NCBI GenBank assembly: GCA_900315895.1 | Contig: ONAY01000010.1 | Coordinates: 1 to 53,879 of the forward strand | Reading direction: 5' to 3' | DNA: 53,879 bases | Source of the DNA: an uncultured Eubacteriales bacterium | GTDB taxonomy: Bacteria; Bacillota; Clostridia; Peptostreptococcales; Anaerovoracaceae | Part shown: in pieces, positions 40,937 through 47,901 of the stretch | Position numbering within the stretch: position 1 is the first letter of the stretch | Layout: each line of letters starts with the position of its first letter | Made by a program: the position numbers and the translations under genes | Notes under the pieces: model-generated | Database searches by the model: none | Seen by the model: the letters and a program-made list of their open reading frames with translations, nothing else | Told to the model about the DNA's origin: nothing

Positions 40937-41067
40937 AAAATAGGATAATAGAAGCAGTTATAGACGGACACATTAAATCAGTGTTCTTGAAAATCCCTTG
41001 AAAAACAAGGGGCTATATGTGCCAAGCCTTGAGAGGCCTGAATGAACGAAAAAAGGGTTCGGTCATT

Positions 41068-41105
41068 CAGAAGGTCACAAGTTCAAGTCTTGTACGGGTC
41101 ACCAA
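41068..41105 (+). repeat. Attachment-site repeat, right copy (tRNA-Val 3' fragment)
   Basis: 38 bp identical to the 3' half of tRNA-Val(GAC). It is not part of a complete tRNA: the bases upstream do not form the rest of a cloverleaf. It is followed by what must be the original tRNA terminator. Confidence 0.88.
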
Positions 41106-41110
41106 GTTGA

Positions 41111-41136
41111 GCGGTTCCATAGGGGACCGCTTTTTT
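41111..41136 (+). terminator. Original terminator of the tRNA-Val unit
   Basis: GCGGT-TCC pairs with GGG-ACCGC and is followed by TTTTTT. It lies directly after the displaced tRNA 3' fragment. Confidence 0.85.
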
Positions 41137-41142
41137 CTTTGT

Positions 41143-41171
41143 TTGACATTATGTGATATATCACATATAAT
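41143..41171 (+). promoter_or_regulatory. Consensus promoter with palindromic operator in the spacer
   Basis: TTGACA (41143-41148), exactly 17 bases, TATAAT (41166-41171). The 18-bp perfect palindrome TATGTGATATATCACATA (41150-41167) fills the spacer. The downstream HTH protein is the likely binder. Confidence 0.8.
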
Positions 41172-41204
41172 TAGGGTGTCAGATGTTTCTGGAGATAGAA
41201 TACG

Positions 41205-41690
41205 GTGAGTAACATGTTTCACAAAGCGATCGAATTGGATTTTTTGAGCGGGACTTCCCTTGAGGTCACATTTCAAAACGGTGTCATTAAAAGATACGAT
41301 ATGGGGCAGCTTTTCAAAAAATACCCCCAGTTTCAGGCGTTGAAAGACCGAGATCTCTTCTTATCCGGCAAACTACAGGGTTTCTATGGTATAGTATGGA
41401 ATGATGATCTGGATTTAGAGGCCGAAACCATCTATCAGGATGGACTTGAAGTGGGCAAATCCCCTCTTCTGATAAACACCTCTGTTGCAGACGCCGTGCA
41501 CTCTGCAAGGGCATTGGCAGGATTGTCTCAGTGCGAGGTGTCGCGACTTTCAGGCATTGACCAGGCAGATATATCCAGGATCGAGCGGGGTATCGCCAAT
41601 CCATCTGTGTCGACGCTGGATCGTATAGCCAAAGCATTGGGCGGGTCTCTCACTATTTCAATCACCATTCCCTCAGCTGAAGAGGGATGA
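41205..41690 (+). CDS. DUF2442 and XRE-domain regulator, probably autoregulated
   Basis: A 161-residue protein. Residues 1-85 resemble DUF2442 (FLSGTSLEVTFQNGVIKRYDMGQLF, then the FYGIVWNDDLDLEAETIY strand pair). Residues 95-150 are an XRE helix-turn-helix (SARALAGLSQCEVSRLSGIDQADISRIERGIANPSVSTLDRIAKAL). Such proteins often act as antitoxins or self-repressors; no toxin gene is adjacent. The start is GTG, ten bases after GGAG. The promoter has a perfect palindrome between -35 and -10. Confidence 0.85.
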   Translation: MSNMFHKAIELDFLSGTSLEVTFQNGVIKRYDMGQLFKKYPQFQALKDRDLFLSGKLQGFYGIVWNDDLDLEAETIYQDGLEVGKSPLLINTSVADAVHSARALAGLSQCEVSRLSGIDQADISRIERGIANPSVSTLDRIAKALGGSLTISITIPSAEEG

Positions 41691-41803
41691 GCATAGGAAA
41701 GCTCAGGTTTATGATGCCCTGATTATGTGGGCACAAACCTTTAACCTTTTTCAATAATTCTTCAATCTACCTTGATATAATCATTACCAAACGGAGGTCG
41801 GTA

Positions 41804-42505
41804 GTGAAAATACTGCTTGCAGAAGACGAAAAACGCATGGCGCAGGCTCTCATCGAGCTTCTCCGCCAGGAAAAATATGACGTGGATCATTTCGAGGACG
41901 GCTTGTCTGCTCTGGAGGCTCTGGAGACGGAGGTCTACGACTGTGCGGTGCTGGACGTAATGATGCCTGAACTCAACGGCTTCCAGGTCGCAAGAAGCGC
42001 CCGGAAGAAGGGGATCAGGACTCCCATCCTGATGCTCACCGCCAAGAGCGAGATCGACGACAAGGTCACAGGCCTTGACGCAGGCGCCGATGACTACCTG
42101 ACCAAGCCCTTCATGTCCAAGGAGCTTCTGGCCAGGATCCGCGCCCTCCTCAGGAGGAACTACGATACAAAGGACGACGAGCTCAGTTTCGGCGACATCA
42201 CTCTCAATACCAACTCTGCCCTTTTGACCTGTTCTTCAAACGGACAGTCCGTCCGCCTGGGGGAGAAGGAATATCGGATCCTGGAATACCTCATGTCCAA
42301 CAAAGGCTCCATCCTGACCCGTGAGCAGTTGGCCCTGAAGATCTGGGGCTACGAAAACGAGGCGGAGTACAACAACGTGGAGGTCTACATGTCCTTCACC
42401 CGCAAAAAACTTGCCTTCATCCACGCCCACACCCAGATCAAGGCTGTGCGGGGCATAGGCTACGAATTGAGATACGACGATGCTCAGGGGGACCAAAATG
42501 TTTAA
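41804..42505 (+). CDS. OmpR-family response regulator
   Basis: A 233-residue two-component regulator. The receiver domain (1-118) has the acidic pocket EDE (7-9), phosphoacceptor Asp51 (VLDVMMPE) and conserved LTKPF lysine. The DNA-binding domain (about 130-228) is the OmpR/PhoB winged helix, with VRLGEKEYRILEYLMSNKGSILTREQL and the RGIGYELR end. It starts with GTG, seven bases after GGAGG. Its stop overlaps the start of the kinase gene by 8 bases. Confidence 0.96.
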   Translation: MKILLAEDEKRMAQALIELLRQEKYDVDHFEDGLSALEALETEVYDCAVLDVMMPELNGFQVARSARKKGIRTPILMLTAKSEIDDKVTGLDAGADDYLTKPFMSKELLARIRALLRRNYDTKDDELSFGDITLNTNSALLTCSSNGQSVRLGEKEYRILEYLMSNKGSILTREQLALKIWGYENEAEYNNVEVYMSFTRKKLAFIHAHTQIKAVRGIGYELRYDDAQGDQNV

Positions 42506-43910
42506 GCGATCAAGAATCAAGATAATCGTCGCCATCATGGCGGCCCTTCTGCTGTTCCTTCTGATCATGACAGGAATGATATACGGCTCCAGCTACCGTG
42601 AGCTCTCCAAGGAGAACCGGGGCATGCTGGAAAGGTACTCCGATGATTTTAGGCTGGAACAGGCGATCATGGAGAAGGGCGGATACGGCGAAGACTACGG
42701 AACCTACAGCCAGCCCCAGATGCCGGCATTTCCCGGCGGACCCCACGGCCCCAGCTCCTGGGACGGCAGTGAATTCGAAGAGTCCCGCAATCAAGATAAC
42801 GACCCCGAGGACGACGATGCCGATGATAACGATGACTTCGACGATAACGATCCCGGAGACGACATGCTTCCTCCTGCCATAAGAGATGACAGGGACCTCC
42901 ATGCTTTTGCGGTATCATCCTTCTACTACACGGCTTTCGACGAGAACGGAGAGCCCATCATCACCGGCTGCGGCAACGGCGAGGTCTACTCCGAGGATGA
43001 CATAAGCTCCATGGCGGCAGAGATCCTGGAGTCCGGCAAGACCCAGGGCTCCGAGGGAGACCTGATCTACAAGGTGACAGAGAAGGACGACTGCACCCTG
43101 GTGGCCTTCATGGACAACACCGTTGTGAGAGACAGCATGGAGACATTCCTGAAATATGCCTTCATATCCTTCGGGATATCGGCGGTGCTGGTGTTCTTCC
43201 TGGCCCTCATACTTTCCAAGCGCATAATAAAGCCTCTGGAAGAGAACGATCAGAGGCAGAAGCAGTTCATTTCAGACGCAGGTCACGAGCTGAAGACCCC
43301 CATCGCAGTGATGAACTCCAACCTGGAGCTTTTGTCCCGGGATGTGGGGGAGGACAACCAGTGGCTCTCCAACGTCCAGTACGAAAACCAGAGAATGGGA
43401 GTCCTGGTGACCCAGCTCCTGGAGCTATCCAGGGCGGAGAACGGCACTCTTTCCAAGGAGAATCTGGACCTGTCCAATCTGGTCACCGGCGAGGCTCTGC
43501 CCTTCGAGAGCATAGCCTTCGAGCAGGGGCTCAGCCTTGAGAGCAACATTGAAGAGGGCATCCATATCCAGGGAAATGCCGGGCAGCTGAGGCAGCTTAC
43601 GGCCATCCTCATAGACAATGCCATCTCCCACTCCCAGGGGGGCGACAGCGTTGATATATCCCTCAGGACCGACAGGCACCAGGCGGTGCTCAGCGTCACA
43701 AACTCCGGTCCCGAGATCCCCAAAGATGTGCGGGACAAGCTCTTCGAAAGGTTCTACAGGACCGACGAGGCCAGGACCGGCGGCAGCGGCCACTACGGTC
43801 TGGGGCTTGCCATAGCCCGGGCCATAGTTCAGGGTCACTCAGGGGTGATCAGCGTGGACTGTGCAGACGGCAAGGTAACTTTCAAGGCCGCACTTCCCAT
43901 GAACAATTAG
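42498..43910 (+). CDS. Sensor histidine kinase with Asp-rich extracellular region
   Basis: A 470-residue kinase. Membrane helices lie at 9-29 and 217-239. The kinase core has the H-box AGHELKTP (His263), N-box ILIDNAISHS and G-boxes ending GHYGLGLAIARAIV. The extracellular domain (30-216) contains a run with 14 Asp and one Glu within residues 100-122, close to DPEDDDADDNDD, a plausible divalent or ferric cation-binding segment, and a Pro/Gly-rich stretch before it. The start at 42498 is favoured over one at 42480. It is coupled to the response regulator. The regulon is unknown. Confidence 0.94.
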   Translation: MFKRSRIKIIVAIMAALLLFLLIMTGMIYGSSYRELSKENRGMLERYSDDFRLEQAIMEKGGYGEDYGTYSQPQMPAFPGGPHGPSSWDGSEFEESRNQDNDPEDDDADDNDDFDDNDPGDDMLPPAIRDDRDLHAFAVSSFYYTAFDENGEPIITGCGNGEVYSEDDISSMAAEILESGKTQGSEGDLIYKVTEKDDCTLVAFMDNTVVRDSMETFLKYAFISFGISAVLVFFLALILSKRIIKPLEENDQRQKQFISDAGHELKTPIAVMNSNLELLSRDVGEDNQWLSNVQYENQRMGVLVTQLLELSRAENGTLSKENLDLSNLVTGEALPFESIAFEQGLSLESNIEEGIHIQGNAGQLRQLTAILIDNAISHSQGGDSVDISLRTDRHQAVLSVTNSGPEIPKDVRDKLFERFYRTDEARTGGSGHYGLGLAIARAIVQGHSGVISVDCADGKVTFKAALPMNN

Positions 43911-43920
43911 TTCAAAAACC

Positions 43921-43950
43921 AGAGTCGGCAAGTTCCGGCTCTGATTTTTT
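43921..43950 (+). terminator. Terminator of the two-component operon
   Basis: AGAGTCGG pairs with CCGGCTCT over a 6-base loop, then GATTTTTT and GCGG. Confidence 0.85.
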
Positions 43951-43960
43951 GCGGAAAATC

Positions 43961-43989
43961 TTGAAATGCGACCTTTAGAGTACTACAAT
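43961..43989 (+). promoter_or_regulatory. Promoter of alr
   Basis: TTGAAA (43961-43966), 17 bases, TACAAT (43984-43989), about 40 bases before the start codon. Confidence 0.65.
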
Positions 43990-44028
43990 GTATGAAGATT
44001 TTATTGCAACTTATCAAGGAGAAACATC

Positions 44029-45165
44029 ATGTTCAAAGAAGCTTTAAGACCGGTATGGGCTGAGATCAATCTCACCAATCTGGAATACAATATCGACCGC
44101 ATCAAGGAGAAGATCGGAGATGCAGAGCTCATCGGAGTCATCAAGGCCGATGCCTACGGCCACGGTTCCGTGAAGTTCGCCCAGGTCCTCCAGAAGAAGG
44201 GCTGCAAAAAATTCGCGGTAGCCACTCTTCACGAAGCCATCGTCTTAAGAGACGCCGGTTTCAAGGAAGACATCATCATGCTGGGTCTTACCCCCTCCAT
44301 GTACGCTGACACCGTCATCAAGTACGACATCACCGTTGCTTGTTGCGATTCCCAGAACGCCAAGGCCTTCGACGACGAGGCCGGACGCCAGGGAAGGCTG
44401 GCCAAGATCCTTCTGGTCTGCGACACGGGCATGGGCCGCATCGGCTACCAGGCCACCGATATCGATGGCGCCATCGCTGACATCAGAAAGATCAACGAGC
44501 TTCCCAACACCAAGATCGTGGGAATTTTCAGCCACATGTCCGTAGCCGACATCGTGGACAAGACCTACGCCTATGGCCAGAAGGAGAAGTTCGACAGACT
44601 CTGCGATGCGCTGACCGCCGCAGGCATCCGCATCCCCATGAAGACTCTTGCAAACTCCGCATCCATCATGGAGATCCCCGAGGTCCACTACGACGCTTGC
44701 CGCGCAGGCATCATCCTCTACGGACTTTATCCCTCCGACGAGGTGGACAGAGCTCAGCTCAGCCTGAAGCCTGTAATGTCCGTCAAGGCCAACATCGTAC
44801 ATCTCAAGGAAGTCGGCGAGGGCTTCTCCGTAAGCTACGGCAGGAAGTTCATCTCCAAGCGCCCCTCCAAGATCGCTACCATCGCTCTTGGATATGCTGA
44901 CGGTTATCCCCGTCCCTATTCTCCCAATGCCAAGGTCATCGTAAACGGCGTGGTCTGCCCCATCGCAGGGAACATCTGCATGGACCAGTGCATGATCGAC
45001 GTCACCGACGTTCCTGACGTCAAGATGGGAGACGAGGTCATCGTAATGGGCTCCGACGGCGTGAACACCGTGTCCGCTGACGACATCGCTCACGCTACAG
45101 GCACCATCAACTACGAGATCACCTGCGCCCTGGGCCAGAGACTTCCCAAGGTCTTTGTGAGATAA
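44029..45165 (+). CDS. alr: Alanine racemase
   Basis: A 378-residue fold-type III PLP enzyme converting L-Ala to D-Ala for peptidoglycan. The PLP lysine is Lys39 in VIKADAYGHG, and the second catalytic tyrosine lies in the SVSYGRKF segment (about 266-273). The C-terminal beta domain has GNICMDQCMIDVTDV. AAGGAG precedes the ATG and a good promoter lies upstream. It is not next to ddl, though both act in the same pathway. Confidence 0.97.
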   Translation: MFKEALRPVWAEINLTNLEYNIDRIKEKIGDAELIGVIKADAYGHGSVKFAQVLQKKGCKKFAVATLHEAIVLRDAGFKEDIIMLGLTPSMYADTVIKYDITVACCDSQNAKAFDDEAGRQGRLAKILLVCDTGMGRIGYQATDIDGAIADIRKINELPNTKIVGIFSHMSVADIVDKTYAYGQKEKFDRLCDALTAAGIRIPMKTLANSASIMEIPEVHYDACRAGIILYGLYPSDEVDRAQLSLKPVMSVKANIVHLKEVGEGFSVSYGRKFISKRPSKIATIALGYADGYPRPYSPNAKVIVNGVVCPIAGNICMDQCMIDVTDVPDVKMGDEVIVMGSDGVNTVSADDIAHATGTINYEITCALGQRLPKVFVR

Positions 45166-45193
45166 TACATTTCCCGGAGTTTAGCCTGAACCT

Positions 45194-46567
45194 ATGAGTT
45201 ACAGATCAAACAAGCTCAAAAAACTTAACGCTAACATCATGCCGAGGGCGCTCAGTGCTCTCGGCACTTTAAAATACAGGATAATCCTGGAAGGTGCGGC
45301 CGTTGGCGCCCTCGTAGGAGTGGTGGTATCCTCCTTCAGGTTCGCCCTGTCTGAGATGGACTACCTGAGAAACTGGTTCGTCTCAGGAGAGGACCGCCCC
45401 CAGTGGGCGATCCCCCTGGGCATAGGGATCCTGGTGATTTTCGCCGTCCTAGTGTCTCTTTTCCTCAAGTGGGAGCCGCTGATCTCAGGGTCCGGCATAC
45501 CCCAGGTGGAAGGTGAATTCGAAGGAAAGATCAAGCCCGTATGGTGGAGGGTGCTCCTTCTCAAGTTCCTGGGCGGCCTCATGGCCATCGGAAGCGGACT
45601 GGCCCTGGGACGTGAAGGTCCGTCAATCCAACTTGGAGCCATGACCGGCAAGGGTTTCTCCAGGCTGAGAGGCCGGCTGACCTCTGAGGAGCGTATGCTG
45701 GTGGCAGCGGGGGCCGGCGCAGGTCTGGCTGCGGCTTTCGGCGCACCTCTTGCGGGCCTCGTGTTCGTGCTGGAGGAGATATACAGAGTCTTCGACTCCA
45801 AGGTCCTCCTGAGCACATTGGCCGCCACCATAGTTGCGGATTTCATCTCGTCCTTTATCTTCGGGCTTAGGCCGGTGATCACCATCTTTTCATTCTCAGG
45901 CCCAAGGCTTGCGGATTACTGGATGATCATCCTCCTGGGCGTCCTTCTCGGAGCCTTGGGAGTGCTCTACAACGGAGCCATCGCCCTGGCCCAGGACCTT
46001 ATGGACAAACTTCATCCCGCCTGGCTCAAGGCGGTGCTGGCCGTACTTGCAGTGATCCTAATGGCTTATGTATTCTCCCCGGCCCTGGGTTCCGGCCACG
46101 GATTGATCGAAGAGACCGGCTGGGGCCGCATCGACGCCAGAATGCTTGGGATCCTGCTTTTAGTCAAATTCGTCTTCTGCGTGTTCAGCTTTTCCACGGG
46201 AGCTCCCGGAGGCATCTTCCTGCCCCTTCTGGTCATGGGCGCCCTGACCGGCGGCCTGTTCACCTCTGTGGCATCCCCCGCCTTCGGCATGGAGGACCTG
46301 AACATCGGCTTCTACGTCATAGTGGGCATGGCCGGAATGTTCAGCTCCGTGGTGAGAGCCCCTCTCACCGGGGTCATCCTCATTTCAGAGATGACCGGGG
46401 CCCTGAGCAACCTGCTGCCCCTGTCATTGGTAGCTCTCATAAGCTACATAGTGGCGGAGGGTCTTGGAGGCCGTCCCGTTTACGAGCAGCTACTGGACAG
46501 GATGATGTCAAAGAAAGCTGCGAATAAGGTTTTTTGCGCCGCTGAAAAGGTGCAAAAAACCCATTAG
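45194..46567 (+). CDS. ClC-family chloride channel or H+/Cl- exchanger
   Basis: A 457-residue ClC protein with the selectivity-filter segments GSGIPQVEG and GREGPSIQLGA (the gating glutamate is in GREGP), and GAPGGIFLPLLVMGA further on. The conserved glutamate pattern suits an exchanger, but this is uncertain. No regulatory CBS domains follow. The C-terminal 13 codons coincide with a hairpin made of GGTTTTTTGCGCC and GGTGCAAAAAACC, a motif otherwise found between genes, so the tail may be read-through of a non-coding element. The start has no clear ribosome binding site; 45239 is an alternative. Confidence 0.9.
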   Translation: MSYRSNKLKKLNANIMPRALSALGTLKYRIILEGAAVGALVGVVVSSFRFALSEMDYLRNWFVSGEDRPQWAIPLGIGILVIFAVLVSLFLKWEPLISGSGIPQVEGEFEGKIKPVWWRVLLLKFLGGLMAIGSGLALGREGPSIQLGAMTGKGFSRLRGRLTSEERMLVAAGAGAGLAAAFGAPLAGLVFVLEEIYRVFDSKVLLSTLAATIVADFISSFIFGLRPVITIFSFSGPRLADYWMIILLGVLLGALGVLYNGAIALAQDLMDKLHPAWLKAVLAVLAVILMAYVFSPALGSGHGLIEETGWGRIDARMLGILLLVKFVFCVFSFSTGAPGGIFLPLLVMGALTGGLFTSVASPAFGMEDLNIGFYVIVGMAGMFSSVVRAPLTGVILISEMTGALSNLLPLSLVALISYIVAEGLGGRPVYEQLLDRMMSKKAANKVFCAAEKVQKTH

Positions 46568-46589
46568 CCCGCCCTAACATCTGTTTAGG

Positions 46590-46630
46590 GCCCAAGAATC
46601 CCGAAACCCTATTGGGCATCGTGTTTTTTT
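46590..46630 (+). terminator. Terminator region of the ClC gene
   Basis: GCCCAA pairs with TTGGGC, and a T7 run follows a few bases later. The TTGGGC side can instead pair with TGCCC at about 46642-46647, so two exclusive hairpins are possible. Confidence 0.5.
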
Positions 46631-46653
46631 GATGATACACGGTGCCCATTTTG

Positions 46654-46683
46654 TTGACTTTTGCAACACTTAGGGAGTAATAT
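46654..46683 (+). promoter_or_regulatory. Promoter of the polyferredoxin-PFOR-Nfn operon
   Basis: TTGACT (46654-46659), 18 bases, TAATAT (46678-46683). It leaves a leader of about 100 bases with two small hairpins. Confidence 0.5.
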
Positions 46684-46792
46684 TATAGTGCATCTTTGTG
46701 GTGCAAATTTACCGTGCCTTAAAGCCGGTAATAAGTAAGTAAGATCCGCTCACGCGGGTTAAACCAATAACTATTTCAAGGAGGCAATTGTT

Positions 46793-47899
46793 ATGAAAAC
46801 CGAAATGGCTCCGGCAGCGGAAGAAAAGCTCATCGCTTTCGTCGCATGTGCCGGCAGCGCTGCAGGCAAAGCACGCTTTACCGGGTGTGCATCCTGCAAA
46901 GAGGCTTGTGAGTCCGGTTTCCTCAGAGGCGAGTGCAAGAGCGGCTGCGTAGGCGTAGGCTCCTGCATCGAGTCCTGCAAGGAAGGGGCTATGAAGCTGG
47001 TGGACGGCAAGATCGTTATTGACCCCGAGAAATGCAACGGCTGCGGCGACTGCGCCAAAGAGGGAGTCTGCCCTCAGCACCTGATCAAGATGATCCCTGC
47101 TGATGCGACAAACTTCATTCCCTGCTCATCCACGGAGGAAGACGAGCAGGTGGTGAGAGCCACATGCGGATACGGCTGCATTTCTTGCGGAGCTTGCGAA
47201 CAGGCTTGTCCCGAGAATGCTGTACACATCGTTAACAACCATGCGGTCATCGACTACGACAAGTGCGTAGGATGCATGGCCTGCACAGTCAAGTGCAAGA
47301 AGAAGATCATCGTTGATACTCTTCATGACCTGACAGTTCTTAAGTCCAACGTAGCATTCGTAAGATGCTCCGGAGACGGAAGGACCAACTACAAGCTTCA
47401 GCAGATGGGAGTTTCCACCTGTGACGAAGCTGCCAGACTTGATCTCAAGGCGCTTGGACTCTGCCACACAGGCTGCTTCGGTTGCGGCAAGTGCACAGAA
47501 GTCTGCCGCTATGACGCTATCCACGTTGAGAACGGCATAGCAAAGGTCGATCCTGACAAGTGCGTAGGATGCAAGGACTGCACATTCGCTTGTCCTCAGC
47601 ACCTCATCACCATCGTGCCCTACAAGGGACTCAAGCTCGTTGCCTGCTCATCCGAGGATGATCCGGCTACCAAGGCTCAGGTCTGCGGCACAGGATGCCT
47701 GTTCTGCGAAGACTGCAAGGTCAACTGCCCGAACCTGGCCATCTACGAGGACGGCACTCACACGATCATCGACCCCGAGATCTGCGAAGACTGCCACGTT
47801 TGCCAGTACATATGCCCGAGAAACGTAATCAAGGAACAGGTAGTTCCTGAATACATCTTCGCTCAGCGCGAAGCTCTGGGAATCAGAGAGGAGGACTAA
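46793..47899 (+). CDS. Polyferredoxin of four RnfB-like two-cluster modules
   Basis: A 368-residue cytoplasmic iron-sulfur protein with four ferredoxin modules, each binding two [4Fe-4S] clusters. The cysteine pairs of motifs span residues 48-93, 125-168, 224-267 and 298-341, for eight predicted clusters. Each first motif has an extra Cys (CxxxCxxCxxCxxxC or similar), as in RnfB. Between modules are short globular parts with a conserved CSS or RCSGDG segment resembling the RnfB linker. It lacks the membrane helix of RnfB. The stop is 2 bases before the PFOR start, so it probably exchanges electrons with PFOR and perhaps NfnAB. Confidence 0.92.
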   Translation: MKTEMAPAAEEKLIAFVACAGSAAGKARFTGCASCKEACESGFLRGECKSGCVGVGSCIESCKEGAMKLVDGKIVIDPEKCNGCGDCAKEGVCPQHLIKMIPADATNFIPCSSTEEDEQVVRATCGYGCISCGACEQACPENAVHIVNNHAVIDYDKCVGCMACTVKCKKKIIVDTLHDLTVLKSNVAFVRCSGDGRTNYKLQQMGVSTCDEAARLDLKALGLCHTGCFGCGKCTEVCRYDAIHVENGIAKVDPDKCVGCKDCTFACPQHLITIVPYKGLKLVACSSEDDPATKAQVCGTGCLFCEDCKVNCPNLAIYEDGTHTIIDPEICEDCHVCQYICPRNVIKEQVVPEYIFAQREALGIREED

Positions 47900-47901
47900 A
47901 C

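Noticed and set aside
41068-41105. A third tRNA gene
   Set aside because: Only the 3' half is present; the upstream bases cannot form the acceptor 5' strand, D-arm or anticodon stem.
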